From Verrucomicrobia bacterium UBA6775 (GTDB lineage: Bacteria; Verrucomicrobiota; Verrucomicrobiia; Limisphaerales; UBA1096), in the NCBI GenBank assembly GCA_002453165.1, contig DKGH01000033.1, positions 1 to 10,995 of the forward strand: a DNA stretch of 10,995 bases, read 5' to 3'. Numbering within the stretch: position 1 is the stretch's first letter; the number at the start of each line of letters is the position of its first letter. The position numbers and the translations under genes are program-made. The notes beneath the pieces are model-generated. The model did no database searches and had not been told where the DNA came from. It saw only the letters and a program-made list of their open reading frames with translations. Positions 1 to 7,127 of the stretch are shown here, in pieces.

Positions 1-1
1 G

Positions 2-292
2 CTGGCCAGCCGCGGCTCGGAGGTGCATGCCGTGCAGATTCTTGCCCCGGAGGAACTGGAGCCCTCGAGCTACGGTGACCTTCGGGTGATCGATTCCGAG
101 ACCGGTGCGGAGCAGGAGGTGACCTTCGGCAAATATCGGCTCAAGTCGTATCGTGCCACGGTGCAAAACTACTGTCGCCGCTTGCAGGAGTATTGCCGGG
201 CGCGGGGCATCCGTTACCAGTTGGCGCAGTCCGACACACCGATAGACGATCTGCTGCTTAAGGCCATGCGGACGGGAGGCATGTGGCGGTGA
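2..292 (+). CDS. DUF58 domain protein, C-terminal part (5' end outside window)
   Basis: The reading frame is open from the first base, so this is the 3' end of a longer gene; the in-frame GTG at 23 is an internal Val, not a start. The roughly 96 visible residues resemble the C-terminal tail of DUF58 (VWA-like) proteins: an ILAPEELEP segment, then GDLRVIDSETG, a Tyr/Arg-rich helix, and an SDTPIDDLLLKAM ending in place of the family's usual SDTPLEDLL. DUF58 proteins are typically encoded between a MoxR AAA+ ATPase and BatA-like VWA membrane proteins, and a BatA-like gene does follow. The TGA stop overlaps the next start in a GTGA, which implies translational coupling. The precise role of DUF58 proteins is poorly defined; by association they are thought to act with MoxR chaperone-type ATPases at the envelope. 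A MoxR gene would be expected upstream of the window. Confidence 0.85.
   Translation: MASRGSEVHAVQILAPEELEPSSYGDLRVIDSETGAEQEVTFGKYRLKSYRATVQNYCRRLQEYCRARGIRYQLAQSDTPIDDLLLKAMRTGGMWR
274..279 (+). promoter_or_regulatory. Shine-Dalgarno GGGAGG deciding the VWA gene start
   Basis: GGGAGG lies 9 nt before GTG 289 and 3 nt before GTG 283, which favours 289 as the start. It is the clearest ribosome-binding site in the window; most other genes here have none that I can recognise. Confidence 0.6.
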
Positions 293-2109
293 ATTTTCTC
301 TCGCCGGAAGCATTGGCGTTCGCCGTGACCCTGCCGGTGGTGGTGGTGTTTTATCTGCTCAAGCGCCGTCGCGTGGCACGGCTGGTTTCGAGCACGGTGC
401 TGTGGCAGCGATTTCTCAACGAGACACAGGCCAACTCCCCGTTTCAAAAACTCCGGCACAACTGGTTGTTGATCATCCAGTTGATCCTGCTGGCGCTGGC
501 GGTGTTTGCGCTCACGCGTCCGTACTTCGCCGGCAAGATGGAGAGCGGCCGGTTTCTAGTGGTGGTGTTGGACGTGTCTGCCTCGATGCAGTCGACCGAT
601 GTGTCACCCGACCGGCTTGGTCAAGCGAAGGTTGAAATTGGCAAGTTGATCGACGGTATGTATGACAGCGACGAGATGGTACTCATCCTGTCCGGGGGCG
701 TTACGGAGGTTCGCCAGTCGCCAACCGGTGCCAAGCCGGTGCTGCGCAGTGCGCTTGGCCAAGCGCAGGCAACTGACTCCCCGACAAGGCTGCTTGACGC
801 CATCAAGCTCGCACAAAACCTCACCCGTAACCGGCTCAAGGCCGAGGTGCACCTGTTCAGTGACGGCATTTCCTCCGACCTTGATACCTTCGAGCTGCAG
901 GACCTGAACCTCGTGTACCATCGGGTGGGAGAAAGCGGGGACAACCTCGGCATTGTGTCGCTCGAAGTGCGACCGCACCCGGAGCAGGCGAATCAGCAGG
1001 CGATTTTTGCCACCATCGGCAATGCCTCGACCAACACGTTGGCCAGTGATGTGTCGCTGTTTTTTGGTGAGGAACTGGTGGGGAGCCGCCGGGTCAGCGT
1101 GGGGCCTACCAATACGGCGTCGCTCGTGTTTGTGGCCAGCCAGCAAACCAACGGCGTGTTTCGCATGCAGCTGAATAGCGACGATGCCCTCGCCGTGGAC
1201 AACACCGGCTCGGTATTGAGCCTGGCCCGTCGTGACGTGAAGGCGTTGCTCGTGACCTCTGGCAACGCTTTTCTCGAGAAGGCGCTGCGCAGCGTGCCCA
1301 AGTTGGACCTGACCATGGTGGCCTCGCTGTCTGATCCGGATCCGTCGGCGGATGTTGTCATCCTCGATGCCGTGCAGCCAAGGGCTTGGCCAAGCGGCAA
1401 CGTGCTGGCAATCCACACGCAGTCGACCAACTGGTTTCGTCCAAGCGGCACGCTCGAGGCACCGCCGATCGTCGACTGGAAAAGTACACACGCCCTGTTG
1501 CGATTTGTGAACTTTGACAACGTACAACTCGCGAAGGCGATGAACGCCACGTTGCCGACATGGATGACGCCGCTGGTGGAGTCGCCGTCTGCACCGCTGC
1601 TCGCCGCCGGCGAGCATGACGGGCAGCGGGCGGTCTGGGTGGGCTTCAATCCGCTCGACAGCACTTGGCCACTGCGAGTGTCGTTCCCGATTTTCATCGC
1701 CAACGCGATGGACTGGCTGAGTCCGGAAGTAGGCACCAGCTTTCGCGCGGGCGAATCGTTTGCGATCCGCATGGCCGATGAGGAGTCAACCGTCACCGTG
1801 ACTTTGCCGAACGGAAGCGAAGAACCAACGCAAACTACTGCCAACGGCGAATTGATCTTCGCGAACACATTTCAGCAGGGGGTCTATCGCGCGGTGTTGG
1901 GGACGAACGAGGTGGCTTTTTGCGTTAACCTGCTTGACGCCAGCGAGAGTGCGATCGGGCCTCGGGAGGAACTGCAATTGGGAGAGTACGGCCGTGTGGA
2001 GGCGACGGTGCAACTGGACGCCGACAAGGAGGCATGGCGTTGGATTGCCATGCTGTGCCTCGGTTTTTTGATGTTTGAATGGTGGTTTTACCATCGACGC
2101 ACGGCATGA
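289..2109 (+). CDS. BatA-like membrane protein with von Willebrand factor A domain
   Basis: The protein has 606 residues. It begins MNFLSPEAL and has two N-terminal membrane segments (about residues 10-24 and 58-78), the layout of the BatA/aerotolerance N-terminal domain. A VWA domain follows: MIDAS motif DVSAS at 95-99, a Thr-containing loop near 162-166, and FSDG with Asp192. A conserved-looking stretch near 448-477 (VGFNPLDSTWPL, then FPIFIANAMDWL) and a C-terminal membrane helix (about 583-600) complete it. It is probably an inner-membrane protein with a metal-dependent adhesion-type domain, working with the DUF58 partner. I chose GTG at 289 because it forms a 4-bp GTGA overlap with the previous stop and has GGGAGG at 274-279 with a 9-nt spacer. 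GTG at 283 is possible but its spacer is only 3 nt. Two copies of the CTTGGCCAAG palindrome lie inside the gene, plus one degenerate copy. Confidence 0.88.
   Translation: MNFLSPEALAFAVTLPVVVVFYLLKRRRVARLVSSTVLWQRFLNETQANSPFQKLRHNWLLIIQLILLALAVFALTRPYFAGKMESGRFLVVVLDVSASMQSTDVSPDRLGQAKVEIGKLIDGMYDSDEMVLILSGGVTEVRQSPTGAKPVLRSALGQAQATDSPTRLLDAIKLAQNLTRNRLKAEVHLFSDGISSDLDTFELQDLNLVYHRVGESGDNLGIVSLEVRPHPEQANQQAIFATIGNASTNTLASDVSLFFGEELVGSRRVSVGPTNTASLVFVASQQTNGVFRMQLNSDDALAVDNTGSVLSLARRDVKALLVTSGNAFLEKALRSVPKLDLTMVASLSDPDPSADVVILDAVQPRAWPSGNVLAIHTQSTNWFRPSGTLEAPPIVDWKSTHALLRFVNFDNVQLAKAMNATLPTWMTPLVESPSAPLLAAGEHDGQRAVWVGFNPLDSTWPLRVSFPIFIANAMDWLSPEVGTSFRAGESFAIRMADEESTVTVTLPNGSEEPTQTTANGELIFANTFQQGVYRAVLGTNEVAFCVNLLDASESAIGPREELQLGEYGRVEATVQLDADKEAWRWIAMLCLGFLMFEWWFYHRRTA
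616..625. repeat. Degenerate palindrome copy, CTTGGTCAAG
   Basis: One mismatch from CTTGGCCAAG, with the flanking G/C pair retained. It lies in the VWA gene, where it encodes RLGQA. Confidence 0.45.
751..766. repeat. Palindrome GCGCTTGGCCAAGCGC, perfect 16 bp
   Basis: A full 16-bp perfect palindrome around the CTTGGCCAAG core (754-763). It is read as ALGQAQ in the VWA gene. The copy at 7588-7603 is identical. Confidence 0.85.
1384..1395. repeat. Palindrome GCTTGGCCAAGC, perfect 12 bp
   Basis: The core is at 1385-1394. In the VWA gene it is read in a different phase from the 754 copy and encodes AWPS. Confidence 0.8.
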
Positions 2110-3017
2110 ATACCTGGGTGGAAAAATGGATGATTTTTGTGACGGCCCTGCTGCTGGTTGGGTGCGGTTCCGGAGGCGATGCGGTCACTGTCTACACGTC
2201 GCAGGACCAGGTTTACGCTGAGCCAATTCTGCGTGAGTTCGAGCAGCAGACCGGTATTCCGGTTCGGGCGGTTTATGACAGCGAGGCGGTCAAGACCGTC
2301 GGTCTGGTCAACCGGTTGATCGCCGAAAAGGACAACCCGCAGTGCGACCTGTTTTGGAACAACGAAGAGTTTCGGACTCACCAGCTTGCATCCCGTGGCG
2401 TGCTGGACAAGGGGCAGCCGGTGGAGACGTTTGGCGCTCGGACGCGTCAATGGGTTTGGAACACCAACCAACTAAGCCGTGCGACGTTGCCGAAAGATTT
2501 GACCTCGCTGACCAACGCGCAGTGGCGTGGGAAGGTGGTGATCGCGCTGCCGTTGTTTGGATCCACCGCCACACATTTTCAGGTGCTGCGCCAGCAATGG
2601 GGGGAGGCGCACTGGCGCGACTGGTGCCGGGCGTTGAAGGCGAACGACGTGATGACCGTGGACGGCAATTCGGTCGTGGTACAACTCGTGGGGCGGGGAG
2701 AGGTGTCGCTTGGCCTGACCGACTCGGACGACGTTCGTGCCGGGTTGAAAAACGGCCTGCCGATTGCCGGCCAGTCACTTTCGCAGGATGGGTTTTCGAT
2801 TCGCAACTCGATCGGCTACATCGCCGGCGCGCCGCGGCCGGGTTTGGCCAAGCGCTTGGCCAAGCACCTGCAGTTGCAGTCGGTGATTGATGCGCTGGTC
2901 GTAGCCGGAGCACTGGATCCGGGGACGCCGGGCGCTTCTGACACGATTACCTGGCCAGGCGTGGTCGCTGAAAACGAACGCGCGGTTGCCGAACTGAATT
3001 CCATCTTCCTCGACTAA
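2106..3017 (+). CDS. ABC importer substrate-binding lipoprotein, Fe3+/thiamine (FbpA-like) family
   Basis: The protein has 303 residues. It starts at ATG 2106, overlapping the previous stop in ATGA. An in-frame ATG at 2079 would add nine residues inside the upstream gene and spoil the signal peptide. The N-terminus is a lipoprotein signal: a hydrophobic stretch at 9-18, then VGC with the lipobox Cys at 20, so it is probably membrane-anchored rather than free in the periplasm. The mature part begins VTVYTSQD and continues with a YAEPILREFEQQTGIPV segment, the usual opening of family 1 extracellular solute-binding proteins related to FbpA/FutA. NNEEF near 85-89 and a C-terminal APRPGLAKRLAKHL helix also fit. 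The ligand is not certain; ferric iron or another metal or anion are options, and I cannot pick out the iron-binding Tyr pair of FbpA. The fused permease follows directly. A palindrome doublet encodes GLAKRLAK. Confidence 0.85.
   Translation: MNTWVEKWMIFVTALLLVGCGSGGDAVTVYTSQDQVYAEPILREFEQQTGIPVRAVYDSEAVKTVGLVNRLIAEKDNPQCDLFWNNEEFRTHQLASRGVLDKGQPVETFGARTRQWVWNTNQLSRATLPKDLTSLTNAQWRGKVVIALPLFGSTATHFQVLRQQWGEAHWRDWCRALKANDVMTVDGNSVVVQLVGRGEVSLGLTDSDDVRAGLKNGLPIAGQSLSQDGFSIRNSIGYIAGAPRPGLAKRLAKHLQLQSVIDALVVAGALDPGTPGASDTITWPGVVAENERAVAELNSIFLD
2843..2865. repeat. Palindrome doublet, 12-bp period
   Basis: TTTGGCCAAG (2843-2852) is followed by an exact CTTGGCCAAG (2855-2864), with centres 12 bp apart. 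The doublet encodes LAKRLAK in the binding-protein gene. Bases 2846-2865 are identical to 7041-7060. Confidence 0.85.
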
Positions 3018-4406
3018 ATGAGCTGGGGACTGCTGCTCAACAGTTTTGGGTTCGCGACACTGGTTTCGTTTTTCGCAATGGCCATAGGTTGGTTTGTGGC
3101 CGTTTTTCTGGCGGCAGCTTCCGGGCGCTGGCGCGTTGTTGTGCTGTGCGGATCGTTGGCCGCTTTTTCACTACCTCCATTTTTGGTGGTGAACACGTGG
3201 CTGGGTTTGCTCGGCAACGTGGGGTTATTGAAAACGGTGCTGCCGCTGGATATATTCTCATTTGGCGGCGCGGTGTGGGTGTTGACGCTGATGCTTTGGC
3301 CGGTGCCGTGCCTCTTGTCCTTCGGCGCCCTCAAGCGACTGACGCCGGAGCTGTTGGATGCGGAGCCGGGGCTGGCTGGCTGGCCGTTGGTGAAAGGAGT
3401 GCTGCTCCCACTGTCGAGGTCGGCGCTGATGCAGTCGGGGATTATCGTGTTTGCCTTGGCGTTTAACAACATCGCCGTGCCGGCGATCCTGCAGGTAAAT
3501 GTTTTTCCGGCGAAATTCTGGGTGGAATTCAGCTCAACCTATAATTTCAAGTTGGCTTGGCAGTATGGCTGGGTGCTGGCGCTGTTGCCGTTGGCGGTAC
3601 TGTTGATTTTTCGCGGACGCGAGATCGCCTGGCCGTGGGAAAGTCAGGGGGTGTGCCCGGAGATTCTCGCAGACCGGCTTGGCGGGGCGTTTCACCGCAC
3701 GGCAGTCAGCCTGGCCTGTTGCGCTGTGGTTGTGTCATTGCTGCTTCCGCTTGGCCATTTGCTGCTCGATGGCCGGACGTGGTCGGATTTTCCCGATGCC
3801 ATTCGCGCCGGGTCGCGGTCGATTTGGAACTCATTTTGGTTTGCCTCCGTGGCCGCGCTGCTGGTGGCCGGGGTGGGTGCACTGACGAGCGATCGGAGGG
3901 GATGCCGATTGGCTTGGCTTTTGTTTTTTTTGCCGGGGGTGCTGCTTGGGGTGGTGCTAATCTCTGTGTTCAATCGGCCCTGGCTTGGCTGGTTTTATGG
4001 CGGCAGCGGGGTGGTGATGGCGGCGCTTGGGTTGCGGTACTTCGCGCTTGGCTGGGAGGGGATGCGTTTGGCCAAGCGCTCGGTGGATGCCGATCTCCAA
4101 AACGTCACCGACCTCTCCGGCGTGCCAGGGTGGCAGCGTTGGCGACACCTGTTTTTGCCGCAGGCCGGCTGGGCCATGGCGGCAGTCTGGTACTTGGTCT
4201 ATCTGCTATGCCTGTGGGACACGGAGACGGTGGTGCTGATCGTGCCGCCCGGTGGCGAGACGCTGGCGCTGCGGGTGTTCAACCTGCTGCACTATGGTCA
4301 CCACGCGCAGGTGAATGCGCTTTGTCTCATCCTGCTGCTGCTCTCTGTGCTGCCGCTATTTGCCGGTGCAGTGGTCTCATTTTTGGTCAAACGCCGAAGC
4401 CAGTAA
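3018..4406 (+). CDS. ABC importer permease, fused two-domain FbpB/ThiP type
   Basis: The protein has 462 residues, is very hydrophobic, and is predicted to span the inner membrane about 10-12 times. Its two halves each carry an EAA-type cytoplasmic loop that would dock the ATPase: about 112-131 (LLDAEPGLAGW through VLLP) and about 360-381 (LQNVTDLSGVPGWQRW through FLP). The segment PPGGETLALRVFNLLHYG (410-427) is characteristic of the second half of FbpB/ThiP-like permeases. The ATG follows the preceding TAA with no gap, so translation is presumably coupled to the binding protein. With that lipoprotein it would form an importer for iron, thiamine or a similar solute. The nucleotide-binding subunit is not encoded in the window, so it must be upstream, elsewhere, or shared. 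One near-copy of the palindrome encodes RLAKR (349-354). The gene ends 20 bp before a convergent gene. Confidence 0.88.
   Translation: MSWGLLLNSFGFATLVSFFAMAIGWFVAVFLAAASGRWRVVVLCGSLAAFSLPPFLVVNTWLGLLGNVGLLKTVLPLDIFSFGGAVWVLTLMLWPVPCLLSFGALKRLTPELLDAEPGLAGWPLVKGVLLPLSRSALMQSGIIVFALAFNNIAVPAILQVNVFPAKFWVEFSSTYNFKLAWQYGWVLALLPLAVLLIFRGREIAWPWESQGVCPEILADRLGGAFHRTAVSLACCAVVVSLLLPLGHLLLDGRTWSDFPDAIRAGSRSIWNSFWFASVAALLVAGVGALTSDRRGCRLAWLLFFLPGVLLGVVLISVFNRPWLGWFYGGSGVVMAALGLRYFALGWEGMRLAKRSVDADLQNVTDLSGVPGWQRWRHLFLPQAGWAMAAVWYLVYLLCLWDTETVVLIVPPGGETLALRVFNLLHYGHHAQVNALCLILLLLSVLPLFAGAVVSFLVKRRSQ
4064..4079. repeat. Near-perfect 16-bp palindrome copy
   Basis: GCGTTTGGCCAAGCGC differs from the 16-bp form by one base and keeps the central TTGGCCAA. 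It encodes RLAKR in the permease gene. Confidence 0.7.
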
Positions 4407-4426
4407 AACAGCCCACTGCTCACCGC

Positions 4427-6040
4427 TCACTTTTCCGCTATGCAGTAGAGATATTCCTTGCCGCGGAGGAAGAGTTGTTTGCCGGCGATCGCCGGGGAGC
4501 AGTCGAATTTCTCGTCGAGTTCGTTGGTGGCGAGCACCTCGAGTGTGGCGCTGTCTTTCAACACGGATACCCCACCGTTTCGGCCGGCGATGTAAACTTT
4601 TCCGGCCGCGCTCACGGGTGAGGCGTAGACGCCGCTAATGCCCTCGAGTCGTTCACCCTCGACCAGCGATTTGCCGGTCTTGGTTTCGCGGACGGAGAGG
4701 ATGCCGTTGTTACCGGCGAGATACCAGATGCGGCCGTTGCTCAGGAGCGGGGAGGGCACATACGGTGTGCCACGGTCGGCGCTCCACAGCACGGACTTGC
4801 TCCCGGTCAGGTCGCCACTACCACCCAGCTTGATCGCCGCCACGTAGGCCCCGCGAAAGCCGCTCATGGCGTAGGCGGTGTTTTTGTCCGCGACGATGGA
4901 AGGGATGGCGCTGACGGTCTGGCCACCACATTCCCAGAGCAGTTTGCCGTCGCTGAGTTGATAGCTGCGGACGGCGGTGGCGCCATTGACGAGAACCTGA
5001 GTGACGCCATCGTGCGTGATGACGAGCGGGGTGCACCAGCCGGTGGCTTCCTTGCGTTCGCGTTTCCACTTTACCTTGCCGGTCTTTTTGTCGAGGGTAT
5101 AGATGTGTGAGTCGTCCTCCTGATCCCAAAGCAGCACGATGGTGTCGCCGTGCAGGGCGGGGGAGCTGCCCTCGCCAAAACTGTTCCGTGTGCGCATGTT
5201 GCCAAAGTCCTTCTTCCACTGCACCTTGCCTTTCATGTCGTAACAGTACAGGCCTCGTGAGCCGAAGCTGACGATGATGTTTTCCCCGTCGGTGACCGGG
5301 GAGGCCGAGGCGTAACCGTGATCGCGGTGATGACCCTCGTGGGGCACGGCCGTGGTGGCCACACTGCGCCATTTTTCCTTGCCGCTGTTTCGGTCGTAGG
5401 AGATCAGCACGAATTGAAATTCCTCGGTGGGCTTGCGGCTGCCGCCGAATCCACCACGACTGCGGCCGGAGCGCCCACCGCGTCGACTGCTTTCGCCACC
5501 GCGATCCCGGCTAAATTGTCGTCGAAACTCGTCGCGGAGTGCGTCGCGCTCGGCCTCGTTCAGCTCGCCGTCGCCGTCCTTGTCAAACCGCTTGATCATC
5601 TCCTCCCGGTTGAAGCCGCCGCCGCCAAAACCGCCGCGACCCTCCCGGCCGCCGCGTTCGCTGCGCTCACCCCGATCGCTTCTGCCCGGGGGGCGTTCGC
5701 CGCCACGTCCCTCGGGCCGCGGGCCGCGCTGCGTGCTGCGACTGCCCCGATCGGCGGACGAGCCACCCTCGGGGGCGGCTACTTTTTTGCCGGTGGCAAC
5801 AGCGGTCAGGATGAACACCTGATCCTCCCAAACCACCGGGGTGGAGCTGCCCGAGCCGGGCACCTTGATTTTCCATTGGACATTTTTTCCCTCGGAAAAC
5901 TCGGTGGGCGGATTGCCGCCCGGGGCCACGCCGTTGGCCTGTGGGCCACGCCATGTGGGCCAGTTTTCCGCAGAAACAGTCGTGCCTGCGCCGAGCAGCG
6001 TCAGGCCAAGCCAGAGATGAATCGAGTGTTTGATTTTCAT
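4427..6040 (-). CDS. Secreted PQQ-like beta-propeller protein with EF-hand and Arg/Gly-rich insert
   Basis: The protein has 537 residues. Residues 1-24 form a signal peptide ending TVSA before ENWPTWRGP, a common mature start for PVC propeller proteins. Blade-like repeats follow (ISYDRNSGKEKW, LYCYDMKGKVQW, IYTLDKKTGKVKW, SYQLSDGKLLW), as in the PQQ-binding-like/BamB-like propeller family. No catalytic quinoprotein features are evident, so it is probably a binding or scaffold protein. The first blade is interrupted at about residues 88-205 by a segment dominated by Arg, Gly, Glu and Ser. In it sits a canonical EF-hand loop (Asp153, Asp155, Asp157, Glu159, Asn161, Glu164) flanked by charged helices, predicting Ca2+ binding. 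The gene converges with the ABC permease gene and diverges from psd. It contains no copy of the palindrome. Function is unknown. Confidence 0.88.
   Translation of the reverse strand: MKIKHSIHLWLGLTLLGAGTTVSAENWPTWRGPQANGVAPGGNPPTEFSEGKNVQWKIKVPGSGSSTPVVWEDQVFILTAVATGKKVAAPEGGSSADRGSRSTQRGPRPEGRGGERPPGRSDRGERSERGGREGRGGFGGGGFNREEMIKRFDKDGDGELNEAERDALRDEFRRQFSRDRGGESSRRGGRSGRSRGGFGGSRKPTEEFQFVLISYDRNSGKEKWRSVATTAVPHEGHHRDHGYASASPVTDGENIIVSFGSRGLYCYDMKGKVQWKKDFGNMRTRNSFGEGSSPALHGDTIVLLWDQEDDSHIYTLDKKTGKVKWKRERKEATGWCTPLVITHDGVTQVLVNGATAVRSYQLSDGKLLWECGGQTVSAIPSIVADKNTAYAMSGFRGAYVAAIKLGGSGDLTGSKSVLWSADRGTPYVPSPLLSNGRIWYLAGNNGILSVRETKTGKSLVEGERLEGISGVYASPVSAAGKVYIAGRNGGVSVLKDSATLEVLATNELDEKFDCSPAIAGKQLFLRGKEYLYCIAEK
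5549..5584 (-). other. EF-hand calcium-binding loop codons within the propeller gene
   Basis: These codons give DKDGDGELNEAE, with acidic or Asn ligands at loop positions 1, 3, 5, 7, 9 and 12 and Gly at position 6, matching the canonical 12-residue EF-hand loop. Only one loop is evident; EF-hands usually pair, so pairing within a dimer or a degenerate partner is possible. Confidence 0.8.
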
Positions 6041-6137
6041 GTCGGTCCGAGCGTTAGACGCCGTTCGTTGCTCAAAGGTTTCAAAAAAAGCAGCGCGGCA
6101 TTTCCAATCCGGCGTCGGATAGGTAGCCTGCGCGGCG
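6041..6137. promoter_or_regulatory. Divergent intergenic region between the propeller gene and psd
   Basis: These 97 bp separate two divergently transcribed genes and must hold both promoters and both leaders unless transcripts start further away. A run of seven A at 6083-6089 is the main feature. I see no convincing -35/-10 pair and no clear Shine-Dalgarno for either gene, so the regulatory role rests on position only. Confidence 0.4.
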
Positions 6138-7064
6138 ATGACGGTTGAGGAAAACCTGGCCGGTGGCGAGGTACGCTACGTGGATCGCCATGACGGCGGG
6201 TTGAAAACAGAAGCCATTTATGGCGAGCGGGGTTTGCGCTGGGTGTATGGCAATCCGCTTGGCCGGCTCACGCAGTGGCTGTTGCTCCGCCGATGGATTG
6301 TCTCCGCCTGGTACGGGCGCAAGATGGACGAAGTCAAAAGCTACGTTCGCATCGCGCCATTCATCGAGAAGTACGGGCTGGACGAGTCTGAGTTTGCCGA
6401 ACCGGCGAGCGATTATGCTTCGTTTAACGAGTTTTTTTATCGCAAACTCAAACCAGAGGCGCGGCCGGTGGATGCGAAGGCGGACTCGGTGGTGTTTCCT
6501 GCCGATGGCCGGCACATGGTGTTTGCGGACATTTCCGCGGAGGACAACTTTCTCGTCAAGGGGCAGTCGTTTGATCTGCAACGATTCCTCGGAGAGGCCG
6601 ACTTGGCCAAGCGCTACGAGGGCGGCTCGATGCTGCTCTCGCGTTTGTGCCCGGTCGATTACCACCGGTTCCATTTTCCCTGCGCCGGGGAGGCTGGGAT
6701 ACCCCGTTTAATCAACGGCTGGTTGTACTCGGTGAACCCCATCGCGCTCATCACGAGGCCGACGATTTTTTGGGAGAACAAACGCATCGTGACCGCGATC
6801 GACACGCCGTCGCTTGGCCAAGTGCAGTTTGTCGAGATCGGCGCGACGATGGTGGGCAGCGTGCGTCAAACCTATATGCCGGGCGATACGGTGGCCAAGG
6901 GCGATGAGAAGGGATATTTCGCCTTCGGCGGCTCGAGTGTGGCGGTGTTGTTCGAGGAAGATCGAGTGCAGTTTGACGCCGACCTGCTGGAAAATACAGC
7001 TAGGGGCTTCGAGACCTACGCGCACGTCGGCGAACGAATGGGCCAAGCGCTTGGCCAAGCGTGA
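6138..7064 (+). CDS. psd: Phosphatidylserine decarboxylase proenzyme
   Basis: The protein has 308 residues. The enzyme decarboxylates phosphatidylserine to phosphatidylethanolamine at the membrane, using a pyruvoyl group made by self-cleavage. The family signature is strong: YGNPLGRL (37-44), IAPFIEKYGLDESEFA, SFNEFFYRKLKPEARP, FPADGRH with Asp123, LSRLCPVDYHRFHFP with His176 and His179, NPIAL, and FGGSS (263-267). Cleavage should fall between Gly265 and Ser266, Ser266 becoming the pyruvoyl group, with Asp123 and His179 completing the triad by analogy with E. coli Asp90/His147/Ser254. The FGGSS form replaces the classical LGST and is typical of this longer subgroup. The start is the first ATG, with no recognisable ribosome-binding site. 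The last residues, GQALGQA, are encoded by a palindrome doublet that abuts the stop; two more copies lie within the gene. fxsA follows after 63 bp. Confidence 0.95.
   Translation: MTVEENLAGGEVRYVDRHDGGLKTEAIYGERGLRWVYGNPLGRLTQWLLLRRWIVSAWYGRKMDEVKSYVRIAPFIEKYGLDESEFAEPASDYASFNEFFYRKLKPEARPVDAKADSVVFPADGRHMVFADISAEDNFLVKGQSFDLQRFLGEADLAKRYEGGSMLLSRLCPVDYHRFHFPCAGEAGIPRLINGWLYSVNPIALITRPTIFWENKRIVTAIDTPSLGQVQFVEIGATMVGSVRQTYMPGDTVAKGDEKGYFAFGGSSVAVLFEEDRVQFDADLLENTARGFETYAHVGERMGQALGQA
6602..6611. repeat. Palindrome CTTGGCCAAG
   Basis: An exact 10-bp core followed by CGC, encoding DLAKR in psd. LAKR is a natural sequence at this point in the psd family, so this copy may have been accommodated without changing the protein. 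Confidence 0.75.
6813..6822. repeat. Palindrome CTTGGCCAAG
   Basis: An exact 10-bp core encoding SLGQV in psd, in a different phase from the copy at 6602 in the same gene. Confidence 0.75.
7038..7061. repeat. Palindrome doublet at the psd 3' end
   Basis: A degenerate ATGGGCCAAG (7038-7047) is followed by an exact CTTGGCCAAG (7050-7059) within a 14-bp perfect palindrome (7048-7061). The doublet encodes the last psd residues and abuts its TGA. It has the same 12-bp period and 20-bp sequence as the doublet at 2843. Confidence 0.85.
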
Positions 7065-7127
7065 CCGGATGAGGGTGAACTTTTTCAGCCAGTCGTGTAG
7101 AGTCCGGTTTTTGGACTTGGCCTGGTC

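Noticed and set aside
604..1868. Long minus-strand open frames (337 and 291 codons) opposite the VWA gene
   Set aside because: They are shadows of the high-GC VWA gene. Their translations are rich in Arg, His and Ser with no family features, while the plus frame has a MIDAS motif and membrane helices.
4407..4426. Shared terminator between the convergent permease and propeller genes
   Set aside because: The 20-bp gap shows no stable stem followed by a T-tract on either strand.
3557..4621. Plus-strand open frame of 354 codons across the permease end
   Set aside because: It is an alternate frame of the permease gene that continues antisense to the propeller gene, and its translation has no recognisable domain.
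5318..6148. Plus-strand open frame of 276 codons opposite the propeller gene
   Set aside because: The Ala-rich translation arises from the antisense of the GC-rich Arg/Gly segment. The minus frame has a signal peptide, blades and an EF-hand.
7101..7117. Small hairpin AGTCC/GGACT before fxsA
   Set aside because: A 5-bp stem with a 7-base loop is too weak to separate from chance in a 63-bp spacer.
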